Assembly (NCBI GenBank): GCA_049363815.1
Contig: JBMQEM010000068.1
Coordinates: 1-64,000, forward strand
Length of the DNA: 64,000 nt
Reading direction: 5' to 3'
From: JADKIH01 sp049363815
Lineage (GTDB): Bacteria; Bacteroidota; Bacteroidia; AKYH767-A; 2013-40CM-41-45
The notes beneath the pieces are model-generated. The model saw only the letters and a program-made list of their open reading frames with translations. It was not told the DNA's origin and ran no database searches. Below are positions 1-8,490 of the stretch, piece by piece. Each line of letters opens with the position of its first letter. Within the stretch, counting starts at the first letter, position 1. A program made the translations under genes and the position numbers.

Positions 1-14
1 ATATTTGACTACCT

Positions 15-3000
15 ATGAGTGAAAAAATACTCCAGGCTCTGATGCAACTTTTTGCAATAGGAGCCGCCCTGGAACGATTGACATTACAAAGCCGGTCTGT
101 TGTTGAAGGATTTCTAAGACAGCAGGTTAGTTTACAGCGTGTCGATGAATACTTGCGGTTATTTGATGAATACATGGAAAAGTATTCAGGTGGTGGTGAC
201 GACATTACCCGGACAAGAAAAAAGATCGCATTCAGTTCTGTACGTGCTTTGCGTATTTGTACAGAGATCAACAAAGAATTAAACACACGTCAGAAATATA
301 TAGTCTTTTTACGACTTGCAGAATTCATGCAGTCATCTGAACTTGAAATTACAGAACCGGAAAAAGAATTTTTAGAGACTGTTGCAACGGTCTTCAATAT
401 TACAAATGAAGAATACTCATTATGCCAGTCACTGGCTTCAGCAAAATCAGGATTAAGGGATTTCGATTCAGCCAATGTGCTGATCGTTTCTGCGCGTGAG
501 AATATCGATCTAAGGAATGCACATCAGCTTCTGCACGACGACCTGGATGGAACAATGATATTTCTGTATTTAAAAAATGCAGGGATCTTTTTCTTATCCT
601 ACCGTGGGCAAGATTCATTTATTGCAAATGGTCAGCCGATCGATAGCACCAGGGCTGCAGTAATTACGCAGGGAGCCGTTATCCGTTGTTCTCGTCTTAA
701 GCCAATCTATTACAGAGATATTATCCGGCCATTTCTTTCAGCGAATGAATCTGATACGTTTCAATTTTCAGCAAGGAATATTGATTTTGTTTTCAGTAAC
801 GGGAAACAAGGATTACATAATATAAATTTCACCGTTAACTCCGGAAATCTGACCGGAATAATGGGTGGCAGTGGTGCCGGTAAATCAACCTTACTGAATG
901 TTCTGAATGGTAGCATGAAACCATCATCAGGACAAGTTCTGATCAATGGGAAAAATATTTATGAGGGAAATATTGCAGAGGGACTCATCGGAAATATTCC
1001 GCAGGATGATCTGTTGATCGAGGAATTAAGTGTCTTTCAGAATTTATTCTACAACACAAAACTTTGCTTCGGAGAATTGAGTGATGATGACATTCACACA
1101 AAAGTACTTGATGTGCTTGATTCGCTTGGATTGATGGAGATCAGAGACCTCAAAGTAGGAAGTGTCTTGAATAAAACGATAAGTGGCGGACAGAGAAAGC
1201 GGCTGAACATAGGTCTTGAACTTGTGAGAGAGCCTTCGATTTTATTCGTAGATGAGCCGACATCGGGACTTTCTTCGCGTGATGCAGAAAACGTAATGGA
1301 CTTACTGAAACAGCTTGCCTTGAGTGGTAAGTTGATCTTTGTAGTTATCCATCAACCTTCATCTGACATCTTCCGGTTATTCGATCAGTTATATATGCTG
1401 GATACGGGTGGATATCCGGTTTACTTCGGAAATCCTGCCGATGCACTTATTTATTTCAAACGTCAGGTACATCTTACAGACGCCGAGCAAAGCGAATGTT
1501 CAGTTTGCGGAAATATAAATCCCGAACAACTGTTTAATATTATAGAGCTGCATGAAGTAGATGAATTCGGTAAGTCAACTAATAACAGAAAAGTAACTCC
1601 TAAAGAATGGAATGAGCTTTACAAGAATATTGAAGCTGCAAATGTTGAAGACAGGAAACTTGAACTGTCTGTAAAAAGAAATAAAAAAGCCGGTCCATTT
1701 TCTCAATGGAAGATCTTCTTTACACGTGATCTTCTTTCCAAACTCAGCAATAAACAATACATGCTGATCAATTTACTGGAAGCTCCTGTACTTGCGTTTG
1801 TCCTTGGATTCATTTTGCGTTATTCATCTGCTTCCGGTTACGAACTGATCTCGAATCCGAATTTACCGGCTTATCTTTTCATCTGTGTAATAGTTTCTTT
1901 GTTCATGGGACTTTCTGTGAGTGCGGAAGAGATCATCCGTGACAGAAAGATCAGGCAACGTGAGAAATTTTTACATCTGAGTAAGACGAGTTATTTTCTT
2001 AGTAAGGTAAGTCTGCTCTTTATCATTTCAGCAATTCAGACTTTATGTTTTGTATTGATTGGAAATGCCATAATGGGAATACACGACATGAATCTGACAT
2101 ACTGGATGATTCTTTTTACGACAAGTTGTTTTGCAAATCTTCTTGGATTGAATATTTCAGCGGCACTTGATTCAGCAGTGACTGTATATATCCTGATCCC
2201 GTTCCTGCTTATTCCGCAAATTTTATTGAGTGGAGTAATTGTCAGATATGATAAATTACATCCTTTGATCAATTGCAATGAAGGAGTTCCCTGGATCGGA
2301 AATATTATGACATCACGATGGTCATATGAAGCATTGACTGTTGAACAGTTTGCCAACAATCCATTTGAAAAGCAATTTTATCAGCACGACGCAGCAATGA
2401 GTCAGGCCACTTATAAAAAAGACTGGTGGATCGCTGCCATGCGGGAAAAGACCGATCGATTGGAAAGGATGATGATCTTTAAAGTGAATAAAGATTCTAT
2501 CATGATTCCTATTACCATTCTTAAGACTGAATTAAACAATGAACTTGCATTGGCTAATTCTAAAAAAACTCAATTGCTTTCACAATTAAGTTATGAGAAT
2601 GTAAATACATCAACTATATCACTTTTACGCAGTACACTGGATGAACTGCGTGAATTTTACATTGAAAAATTCAACAAGGCCAATGAAGCTAAGGAAGCTA
2701 AGATTTCAAAAATGACTTCAGGAAAAAATGGCGAATCTGAATTCCTCTTCATGAAGAACCGTTACGAAAATGAAAGTCTGGAAGAAATGGTAAGAAACAG
2801 CAATCAGGTTGAAAGGCTTGTAATAACCGATAAAAAGATCATTCAGCGTTTTGAACCGGTCTTCCATAACGATCCGCACGAAAATTTTTCAGATTCACCG
2901 ATGTTTTCATTCTCGAAAAATGTATTTGGAAACAAGACAGGAACGCTCATTGTTAATATGGTTGTGATCTGGCTGATGTCACTTGCACTTTATTTCACGT

Positions 3001-3053
3001 TGCAATTTGATATTTTCAGGAAGGTAATTGGAATGTTTTCAAGGAGAAAATAA
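15..3053 (+). CDS. TerB/FHA-like ABC half-transporter (ABCG-type)
   Basis: A 1012-residue fusion. Residues ~60-145 are an all-helical region like TerB/DnaJ-associated acidic domains, and ~150-245 is a beta-rich FHA-like segment. The ABC ATPase follows, with Walker A GGSGAGKST near 284, signature ISGGQRKR near 390 and Walker B ILFVDEPTSG near 412. After it come ABC-2-type membrane helices (~585-760), a long soluble coiled-coil-rich part (~790-970) and one last C-terminal helix. The order ATPase-then-membrane is that of ABCG/White transporters, which work as dimers. The substrate cannot be read from sequence. The ATG lies 14 bases from the window edge, so promoter and upstream neighbours are not visible. 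The ABC part is certain; the TerB and FHA labels are by resemblance. Confidence 0.85.
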   Translation: MSEKILQALMQLFAIGAALERLTLQSRSVVEGFLRQQVSLQRVDEYLRLFDEYMEKYSGGGDDITRTRKKIAFSSVRALRICTEINKELNTRQKYIVFLRLAEFMQSSELEITEPEKEFLETVATVFNITNEEYSLCQSLASAKSGLRDFDSANVLIVSARENIDLRNAHQLLHDDLDGTMIFLYLKNAGIFFLSYRGQDSFIANGQPIDSTRAAVITQGAVIRCSRLKPIYYRDIIRPFLSANESDTFQFSARNIDFVFSNGKQGLHNINFTVNSGNLTGIMGGSGAGKSTLLNVLNGSMKPSSGQVLINGKNIYEGNIAEGLIGNIPQDDLLIEELSVFQNLFYNTKLCFGELSDDDIHTKVLDVLDSLGLMEIRDLKVGSVLNKTISGGQRKRLNIGLELVREPSILFVDEPTSGLSSRDAENVMDLLKQLALSGKLIFVVIHQPSSDIFRLFDQLYMLDTGGYPVYFGNPADALIYFKRQVHLTDAEQSECSVCGNINPEQLFNIIELHEVDEFGKSTNNRKVTPKEWNELYKNIEAANVEDRKLELSVKRNKKAGPFSQWKIFFTRDLLSKLSNKQYMLINLLEAPVLAFVLGFILRYSSASGYELISNPNLPAYLFICVIVSLFMGLSVSAEEIIRDRKIRQREKFLHLSKTSYFLSKVSLLFIISAIQTLCFVLIGNAIMGIHDMNLTYWMILFTTSCFANLLGLNISAALDSAVTVYILIPFLLIPQILLSGVIVRYDKLHPLINCNEGVPWIGNIMTSRWSYEALTVEQFANNPFEKQFYQHDAAMSQATYKKDWWIAAMREKTDRLERMMIFKVNKDSIMIPITILKTELNNELALANSKKTQLLSQLSYENVNTSTISLLRSTLDELREFYIEKFNKANEAKEAKISKMTSGKNGESEFLFMKNRYENESLEEMVRNSNQVERLVITDKKIIQRFEPVFHNDPHENFSDSPMFSFSKNVFGNKTGTLIVNMVVIWLMSLALYFTLQFDIFRKVIGMFSRRK

Positions 3054-3068
3054 AACATTCAAGTTCAA

Positions 3069-3446
3069 CTAAGCCTTCATCATTTCAAAAGGAATTTTCA
3101 CAAGAGCGCTATAATCTTCACCAGCTTCCATCATATCTTCATCATCGACATCATAATACCAACTGACTTTTACGCTGCTTTTACCACTGAGATTAATGGT
3201 TTCAAGTCTTCGGAAAACATCAAGCAAACATTTTGAAGAACTTGTATTGAAATATTCCAGCCTAACTTTCAACTCAGTAGAAGAATTAGGAGACTGGCCA
3301 TAATTATCTATCCATTCAAAAACCGGCCGGTAAAATTCCAATGAATTTTCCGGAATGGATTTTCCTTTCAATTCAAGTATCCCTGTTGTAGCAGCAAAAG
3401 AAACCGATGGTGTCTTTATACTTTCTTCTATGATTAAATTATTCAT
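3069..3446 (-). CDS. siaC: SiaC-family (DUF1987) regulatory phosphoprotein
   Basis: A 125-residue protein with the DUF1987/SiaC pattern: an N-terminal strand region, a central segment reading YFNTSSSK, and an acidic C-terminal end. In Pseudomonas aeruginosa SiaC is phosphorylated on Thr68 by SiaB and dephosphorylated by SiaA. The Thr of NTSS here is also residue 68. It follows siaB with a 13-base gap on the same strand, and a SiaA-like phosphatase diverges just upstream, so the three form a partner switch. No SiaD diguanylate cyclase is present in the window, so the regulated target may differ. Family assignment is firm; the output is unknown. Confidence 0.85.
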   Translation of the reverse strand: MNNLIIEESIKTPSVSFAATTGILELKGKSIPENSLEFYRPVFEWIDNYGQSPNSSTELKVRLEYFNTSSSKCLLDVFRRLETINLSGKSSVKVSWYYDVDDEDMMEAGEDYSALVKIPFEMMKA

Positions 3447-3459
3447 CTGGTAATAGTAT

Positions 3460-3966
3460 TTATGGTATTGATATAGCTAATATAAAGAAAGAGTAATGAT
3501 CATCGATTGGAACGAATTCGTATTCCAAAGGCATTTTTGATTTCCTGGCCATGTCAAGGATACCCAACCCTGCCCCTCCCTTTTCCGAAAGTTCAGCGAC
3601 TGCCAATGACTCCTGATAAAAAGACCGCAATTGTTCAGGAGTCATTGCATTCATCTTTTCAATCTTTTCGCCAAGTGCTTTGACGGAACCATTGACGATA
3701 TAATTTCCGGAAACGATCCTGTAATTTGAATTAACATCAGTTGACACGATTATACCGGATTCAAATGGCTGTCCTTCGTGTTCAGGCTTAAGTTGATGGT
3801 GAAAAACATTCTGAACACATTCAACCATTATAAGGAAAAACTTCTTCCGTCTTTCTGTAGGAATAGTGTTCTCTTCAAAATGCTTGTCCATCAGATCGGA
3901 AATTTTACCTGTGATACTTTCATCAATGACTCCCTGATATGTATAGAGCACCTTATCAGCGCTCAT
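3460..3966 (-). CDS. siaB: SiaB-family protein kinase
   Basis: A 168-residue histidine-kinase-like ATPase fold. The N-box is seen as MVECVQNVFHH and the G-box as GGAGLGILDMARKS, both typical of SiaB (DUF6272). SiaB phosphorylates SiaC on Thr. The reading frame is open back to 4095, but that extension would run across the promoter of the divergent phosphatase gene and is not SiaB-like. The ATG at 3966 (MSADKVLYTYQG) gives the usual family length and start; an ATG at 4002 is the alternative. It is the first gene of the siaB-siaC pair. Confidence 0.8.
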   Translation of the reverse strand: MSADKVLYTYQGVIDESITGKISDLMDKHFEENTIPTERRKKFFLIMVECVQNVFHHQLKPEHEGQPFESGIIVSTDVNSNYRIVSGNYIVNGSVKALGEKIEKMNAMTPEQLRSFYQESLAVAELSEKGGAGLGILDMARKSKMPLEYEFVPIDDHYSFFILAISIP

Positions 3967-4088
3967 TTTACTCAAGTGTACATTCACAAAATTTGACAGC
4001 ATAAAGCAGTTGTTCCGGATTGAATTGGTTCCCAATATTACAAATAATTCCGAATTTATTAAGCAGGAACCCTGTAAACAGTGCCAAA

Positions 4089-4119
4089 TTTGCACAACTT
4101 GTCTAAAATGCTACTTTTG
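4089..4119 (+). promoter_or_regulatory. Bacteroidota-type promoter for the SiaA-like gene
   Basis: TTTG at 4089-4092, exactly 19 bases, then TACTTTTG at 4112-4119: a full match to the Bacteroidota consensus TTTG-N19-TAnnTTTG. Transcription would begin near 4126, about 22 bases before the ATG at 4148. This fixes that start and rules out the in-frame upstream ATG at 4010. Confidence 0.75.
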
Positions 4120-4147
4120 TGAACCAATCACTATCCGACAAGTCTTT

Positions 4148-5158
4148 ATGTTGCTTTTAACGACACTCCTGAACGGGCAACTCCCCGATCAGAACTTTTT
4201 TAGTGATACAGCAGGATGGATGCTTTTATCCGGGAACATTCTCTTACTTACCGGTGGTTTTTTTCTATACAGACATCTTTTTAAAAAATTTGAAGCTGAG
4301 AATAAAAAGATCTCTGAAAAATTAAGTGACCGGTCATACAATGTAATGGTTCAGAAGTGGGATCTTGAAAGAAAGCATTTGTCAATTTCCCAGCAAAACC
4401 AGGAGATCCTTGACAGTTTGCATTATGCAAAAAATATTCAGTCAGCGATAATGCCACATTCTGACTCGATCGACCGGATTTTTTCCGATGGATTTGTCTT
4501 GTATATGCCGAAGGATATTGTGAGTGGAGATTTCTATTTTCTGGAAGAATATAACGACCGGATCTATCTTGCTGTTGCCGACTGCACAGGGCATGGCGTA
4601 GCAGGGGCATTTATGAGTATGGTTGGAACAGCTTTACTGAAACAGATCATTCTCCAGAATAAATTCACTGATCCTGCGAAGATCCTCAACGAACTGAATG
4701 AAGGAATCGTTGAAGCTTTGCGACAGAAGCAAACTTCCTCTCATGGCGGAATGGATATTGCCATTTGTGTGATCGACAAAACGGAAATGACATTACAATT
4801 TGCCGGTGCAAACCGTCCATTGCATATTGAAAGAAATGCAACAACAGAGCTCATCAAACCGGATAAGTTACCAATCGGTGGATTTAATGCTGATGAGAAC
4901 AGGGTCTTCAGATCACAAAAAGTTATCCTGGAAAAAGGCGACCGAATCTATCTTTATACCGATGGATATGCAGATCAGTTCGGCGGAATCGAAGGTAAAA
5001 AGATCATGTCAAAAAAATTTCGCGAAGTGATCCGTGAGATCCATCTGACACCGATGAATAGTCAGCACGATGCTCTTTTAAATTATTTTAACTCCTGGAA
5101 AGGAAAATTTGAACAGGTGGATGATGTGTTGGTGATAGGAGTAGTTGTTAACGAATAA
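4148..5158 (+). CDS. PP2C/SpoIIE phosphatase, SiaA-like
   Basis: A 336-residue protein: a short N-terminus with one membrane helix (~24-42), a coiled-coil linker (~45-95), then a SpoIIE-type PP2C domain. Metal-binding Asp motifs are visible as SGDFYF, ADCTGHGVAGAFMS and YTDGYADQFGG. It would dephosphorylate SiaC and oppose SiaB. Unlike Pseudomonas SiaA it lacks a large periplasmic sensing domain and HAMP, so the input signal must come through the membrane helix, the coiled coil or a partner. The start was chosen from the consensus promoter at 4089-4119. It diverges from siaB-siaC with about 180 bases between start codons. Confidence 0.85.
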   Translation: MLLLTTLLNGQLPDQNFFSDTAGWMLLSGNILLLTGGFFLYRHLFKKFEAENKKISEKLSDRSYNVMVQKWDLERKHLSISQQNQEILDSLHYAKNIQSAIMPHSDSIDRIFSDGFVLYMPKDIVSGDFYFLEEYNDRIYLAVADCTGHGVAGAFMSMVGTALLKQIILQNKFTDPAKILNELNEGIVEALRQKQTSSHGGMDIAICVIDKTEMTLQFAGANRPLHIERNATTELIKPDKLPIGGFNADENRVFRSQKVILEKGDRIYLYTDGYADQFGGIEGKKIMSKKFREVIREIHLTPMNSQHDALLNYFNSWKGKFEQVDDVLVIGVVVNE

Positions 5159-5227
5159 CGAAAAGGCGAAGGTGAAAAGTGAGGGATTGGAAATCCTAAT
5201 ACTTGTGTGGTGTCGGCGGTTATTAGT

Positions 5228-5260
5228 TAAAAAAAAAGGGCAACCCAAATGGCTGCCCTG
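5228..5260 (-). terminator. Intrinsic terminator of the coiled-coil lipoprotein gene
   Basis: Stem GGGCAACC (5238-5245) pairs with GGCTGCCC (5251-5258) with one A-C mismatch and a CAAAT loop. On the minus strand it is followed by a run of nine U (A-run 5229-5237 on the plus strand). It lies 25 bases past the lipoprotein stop codon. Confidence 0.75.
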
Positions 5261-5283
5261 TCTTTTCCCCCAAATTTAAATTC

Positions 5284-6144
5284 TTAATTTTTTACGACTA
5301 CCAGATATTTAGAAGCGCTCCAGAATTTTTCAGGATTAGTGATCTGAAGGCTAACTACTTTTTTATTTTCTGTATTCAGCGTATACGAATCAGCCGGATG
5401 TGATGTAACGATCTTGGCTGTTTTACTATCGATTGGAATGTTATTCGTCACAACATAATCGATCTTGTTGAACTTACTGTTGTCAACATTCGGAGCAAGT
5501 TTTGGTGATTTTCCAATTCCGATGAATCCACCGGTACGATTGATCACTTTCGCTTCCTGAAGATCCTTTTGTTTTCCAACTACATAATACGCAGTGTGAA
5601 GAGCTGTAGTCTGATCTTCGATTGTTTTTCTCTGAGCCATTGAAGTATTCGTCAATGTATCAACAGAAGTCTGAAGTTGTGCCACCTGAGTATTGAGGTT
5701 TGCAAGTTTTTCATTAAGTGCGACTAATTCAAGATCCTTCTGAGCGATCTGCTCATTAAGTAACTGGATCATTTTCTCGAATTCCTTGATCTTGCCACCT
5801 GATGATTTCACCTTCCGGTTCAACTCTGCAATTTTTTTGCGGTTCTGATCCATCAATTCATTGATCGCAGCAATATTCTGATTGATACGTTCACGTGAAG
5901 TGGATTTCATTTCACCTTGTTTCTCAACATTCACGCTGATTGCATCTTGCTTGTGAGCAACTGAATCGAGATTACTTTCGATTTCATTGAAAGCAGTAAG
6001 AAATTCATTGATAGAATTATCTCTTTCACTGATCACAGATGAAAGAGAATCACTTGTACGCTTTGCTGAATCGATCTCAGCTTGTCGGTTATCGCATCCG
6101 GCGATCACTAACATTGTTGCAACTGCAAAAATTAGTTTTTTCAT
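5284..6144 (-). CDS. Coiled-coil lipoprotein of unknown function
   Basis: A 286-residue protein. A lysine-containing signal peptide ends in the lipobox IAGC (Cys17), so it should be lipid-anchored. Residues ~20-185 are almost entirely charged heptad-like coiled coil, rich in Q, E, N and K. The C-terminal ~100 residues (from about KVINRTGGF) form a compact globular part ending in a beta-rich segment. Similar proteins are common and uncharacterised in Bacteroidota. It stands alone with its own terminator. A structural or spacer role in the periplasm is possible, but no catalytic motif is visible. Confidence 0.75.
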   Translation of the reverse strand: MKKLIFAVATMLVIAGCDNRQAEIDSAKRTSDSLSSVISERDNSINEFLTAFNEIESNLDSVAHKQDAISVNVEKQGEMKSTSRERINQNIAAINELMDQNRKKIAELNRKVKSSGGKIKEFEKMIQLLNEQIAQKDLELVALNEKLANLNTQVAQLQTSVDTLTNTSMAQRKTIEDQTTALHTAYYVVGKQKDLQEAKVINRTGGFIGIGKSPKLAPNVDNSKFNKIDYVVTNNIPIDSKTAKIVTSHPADSYTLNTENKKVVSLQITNPEKFWSASKYLVVVKN

Positions 6145-6883
6145 GTTTATATATGTTTAGCTGGTTATGGAAGAAGTGATAAAGAGGATGTCAGCTTCCC
6201 TAACAGCAAGGTTAAAATTCAATTATTATGTTACAAAGAACGTCATCAAATTAGGAGGCAATGTGATGACCGATAAAAAGTTATCAGCGAATGATTGTAG
6301 ATAAACCCTTTTATACTGCTCCCTTTAACAGACATAGAACAAATAAAGATTCAAAAAATTTTAAATGAAAATAAAAATCATTTTATGCATAGAATGTTAT
6401 TGAATTTTATGCTTGAACGGGAAGTAATGAACATTAATTCAAAGTTGGAGTTTGTATGAAGCCGTATGAAACAGAAATTAATTTTAAGTTAATATAATAT
6501 CATGCATTGGATCTACTGAAAAAATTTCATAACAAATCTGAAGCACTCTTTTATGTGCCTGATAGATTGCAACAGGTCATCTACAATTATATAGTATGAA
6601 TCTTTCCAAATCCAAAACTTTCAACAGCAGTTATTGTTTAAAGAGCCATGGACTCAAACCGTATTCATTTATCTGATTTTCAATATATTATGCGATTTAA
6701 TGACGCTTATCATGTATTAAACAACCACATTAAGTAGGGACTATGCGGCGAAAAAACCTCCGTTCGCCTAATTTTCATGTATTCCATCTTAATAAGTGCT
6801 AAACTTGCAATCCTGTTTAAGAATGATGAACGAAACAGTTCGTTCATAAAAAACACTAGCCCTAAATTGTGTTAAACAAAATC
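6145..6883. other. Long AT-rich intergenic region with two dyads
   Basis: No convincing gene in 739 bases between divergent genes. Two dyads stand out near the serine hydrolase. The first is a stem GGCGAA (6747-6752)/TTCGCC (6763-6768). The second is a perfect 9-base inverted repeat, ATGAACGAA (6826-6834)/TTCGTTCAT (6839-6847), with a 4-base centre. No full TTTG/TAnnTTTG promoter was found. Confidence 0.6.
6826..6847. promoter_or_regulatory. Perfect 9-bp inverted repeat, possible operator
   Basis: ATGAACGAA-ACAG-TTCGTTCAT lies 36 bases before the ATG of the serine hydrolase. Its size and place suit a dimeric repressor site or a leader hairpin. No run of T follows, so a terminator is unlikely. 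No regulator gene adjoins it. Confidence 0.4.
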
Positions 6884-7894
6884 ATGAAATTATTTAAATT
6901 AAACCTGCCGCTATACATCGTATTATTGTTAGCCTGCGGAGCCTTTGCCAGTGGTAAATATATTTTATCCGGAAACAAATCTTCTTCAAAGCCATTTGAA
7001 GCTCCCACTGTACCTAATTGTCCTACTTCAATGGAACAGATCCGGTTAAAGGATTATGAATTGACACATCCATTAATTTTAACTGACATTTCAGAAGAAA
7101 GCGAAGCTTTACGAGATATACACACTAAAATCGAAGCTTATGTAAATGCTGCAAGAACTGAGCAGAAGGCTGATGAGATCTCTGTTTACTTCCGCAAACT
7201 GGATAATGGTTCATGGTTTTCGATAAATCCGAACCAGACTTATAATCCTGCCAGCATGATCAAGATCGCTTATCTGATCACCTACATGAAAATGGCAGAA
7301 TCAAATCCCAATATTCTGAAAAAGAAAGTGTATTTCGCTAAACATTTTTCACAAGCGATCAATCAGAACATTAAAGATTTCCAGCTTAAAGAAAGTTACG
7401 AATATACTATTGAAGGGTTGCTAACGGCAATGATGGTTCATTCAGATAATGATGCAACAATTTTATTGGGAGAAAATATGAATATTAATATTTTCAATGG
7501 TATTTTTAAAGATCTTGATATTCCAATTCCCAATCCTGTAACCGAATATTATATTTCCGTAAATGATTTCTGCAAATTCTACAGAGTGCTTTACAGCTCA
7601 ACTTATACCCGTCCGGAATATTCTGAGTATGCTTTAAAAATGATGACCTATAGTACCTATAATGATGGTCTGAGAAAAGGCATCGACCCTTCGGTAAAAA
7701 TGTCTCACAAATTCGGTGAAAGAATTTTTGGAAATAAAGCTCAATTACATGAATTCGGAATTGTCTTTTATAACAAATCACCTTATCTTATCGGTGTAAT
7801 GACAAAAGGAAATTCATTAACACAGCTAAGCACAATTTTAGGTGATATTTCCAAGATCGCTTTTGATGGTTATAAGCAGCATGTTGGAATATAA
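6884..7894 (+). CDS. Serine hydrolase, class A beta-lactamase fold
   Basis: A 336-residue protein with an N-terminal hydrophobic signal/anchor (~5-25). Active-site motifs follow the penicillin-recognising order: SMIK (Ser124, Lys127), SDN (187-189) and, in the place of KTG, KFG (276-278). This is the serine beta-lactamase/DD-peptidase fold, acting in the periplasm. With Phe in place of the conserved Thr/Ser of KTG, true beta-lactamase activity is uncertain and a peptidase or esterase role is as likely. A GTG at 6869 in frame would add five residues; ATG 6884 gives a cleaner signal peptide. It stands alone between divergent and convergent neighbours. Confidence 0.8.
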   Translation: MKLFKLNLPLYIVLLLACGAFASGKYILSGNKSSSKPFEAPTVPNCPTSMEQIRLKDYELTHPLILTDISEESEALRDIHTKIEAYVNAARTEQKADEISVYFRKLDNGSWFSINPNQTYNPASMIKIAYLITYMKMAESNPNILKKKVYFAKHFSQAINQNIKDFQLKESYEYTIEGLLTAMMVHSDNDATILLGENMNINIFNGIFKDLDIPIPNPVTEYYISVNDFCKFYRVLYSSTYTRPEYSEYALKMMTYSTYNDGLRKGIDPSVKMSHKFGERIFGNKAQLHEFGIVFYNKSPYLIGVMTKGNSLTQLSTILGDISKIAFDGYKQHVGI

Positions 7895-7932
7895 ATAGTG
7901 CTGATCATCAATTATTGAGAACCCCTGAAAAT

Positions 7933-8490
7933 TTACGGTCTGCTTATCTGCAGTATATTGATGGAATTATTCTCTAACAGACTGTAGTCAGAAGATTCAA
8001 CATTATTATCACCCGTTATATCATTCTGATTATAGCTTTCCACAAATTCGATCAGTTCATTCTCCATGATCAAGAGATCAGCGTTATTGATCTGATCATC
8101 TTTATTAAGATCACCGCTGAAAATTGAAAACGTTCCATCTCCATTATTGAACAAATTATTTCCAAAAGCTTTGTTTGCAGCATCAGAAAAATCGTAATCA
8201 ACGGAATTCTGATCCATCAAAACCGGAAGTGAACTCCACGTTTCCAGGCTGTTTCTGTGATCAATTACAATATAAAATCCGGAATTTAAAATTGCAGATG
8301 GAAATTCTGCAACAACATTTCCTCCGATTGAGATCAATGTAGTATCTCTATATAATATTGTATATGGACTTACAGTGGAAGCAAGACTAATAATGACAGT
8401 ATCAGAAATACCAGGCGAATTAATAGGAGAACTGAGTGTTGAAGCTCCCTGATAATAACCCTGTATGAATATCGTAAGATTCAGATTTAC
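7933..8490 (-). other. Dockerin-like C-terminal module (copy 1)
   Basis: The last ~185 residues of the giant nuclease begin at LNLTIFIQGYYQG, contain HRNSLETWSS and two EF-hand/dockerin-like Asp loops (SGDLNKDDQINNADL and DITGDNNVESSDYS), and end in RP. The module is clearly homologous to the end of the divergent gene at 14041-15648 (15082-15648). Confidence 0.8.

Noticed and set aside
4010..4147. In-frame upstream extension of the SiaA-like phosphatase
   Set aside because: It contains the consensus promoter at 4089-4119 and its translation has no family resemblance; ATG 4148 is preferred.
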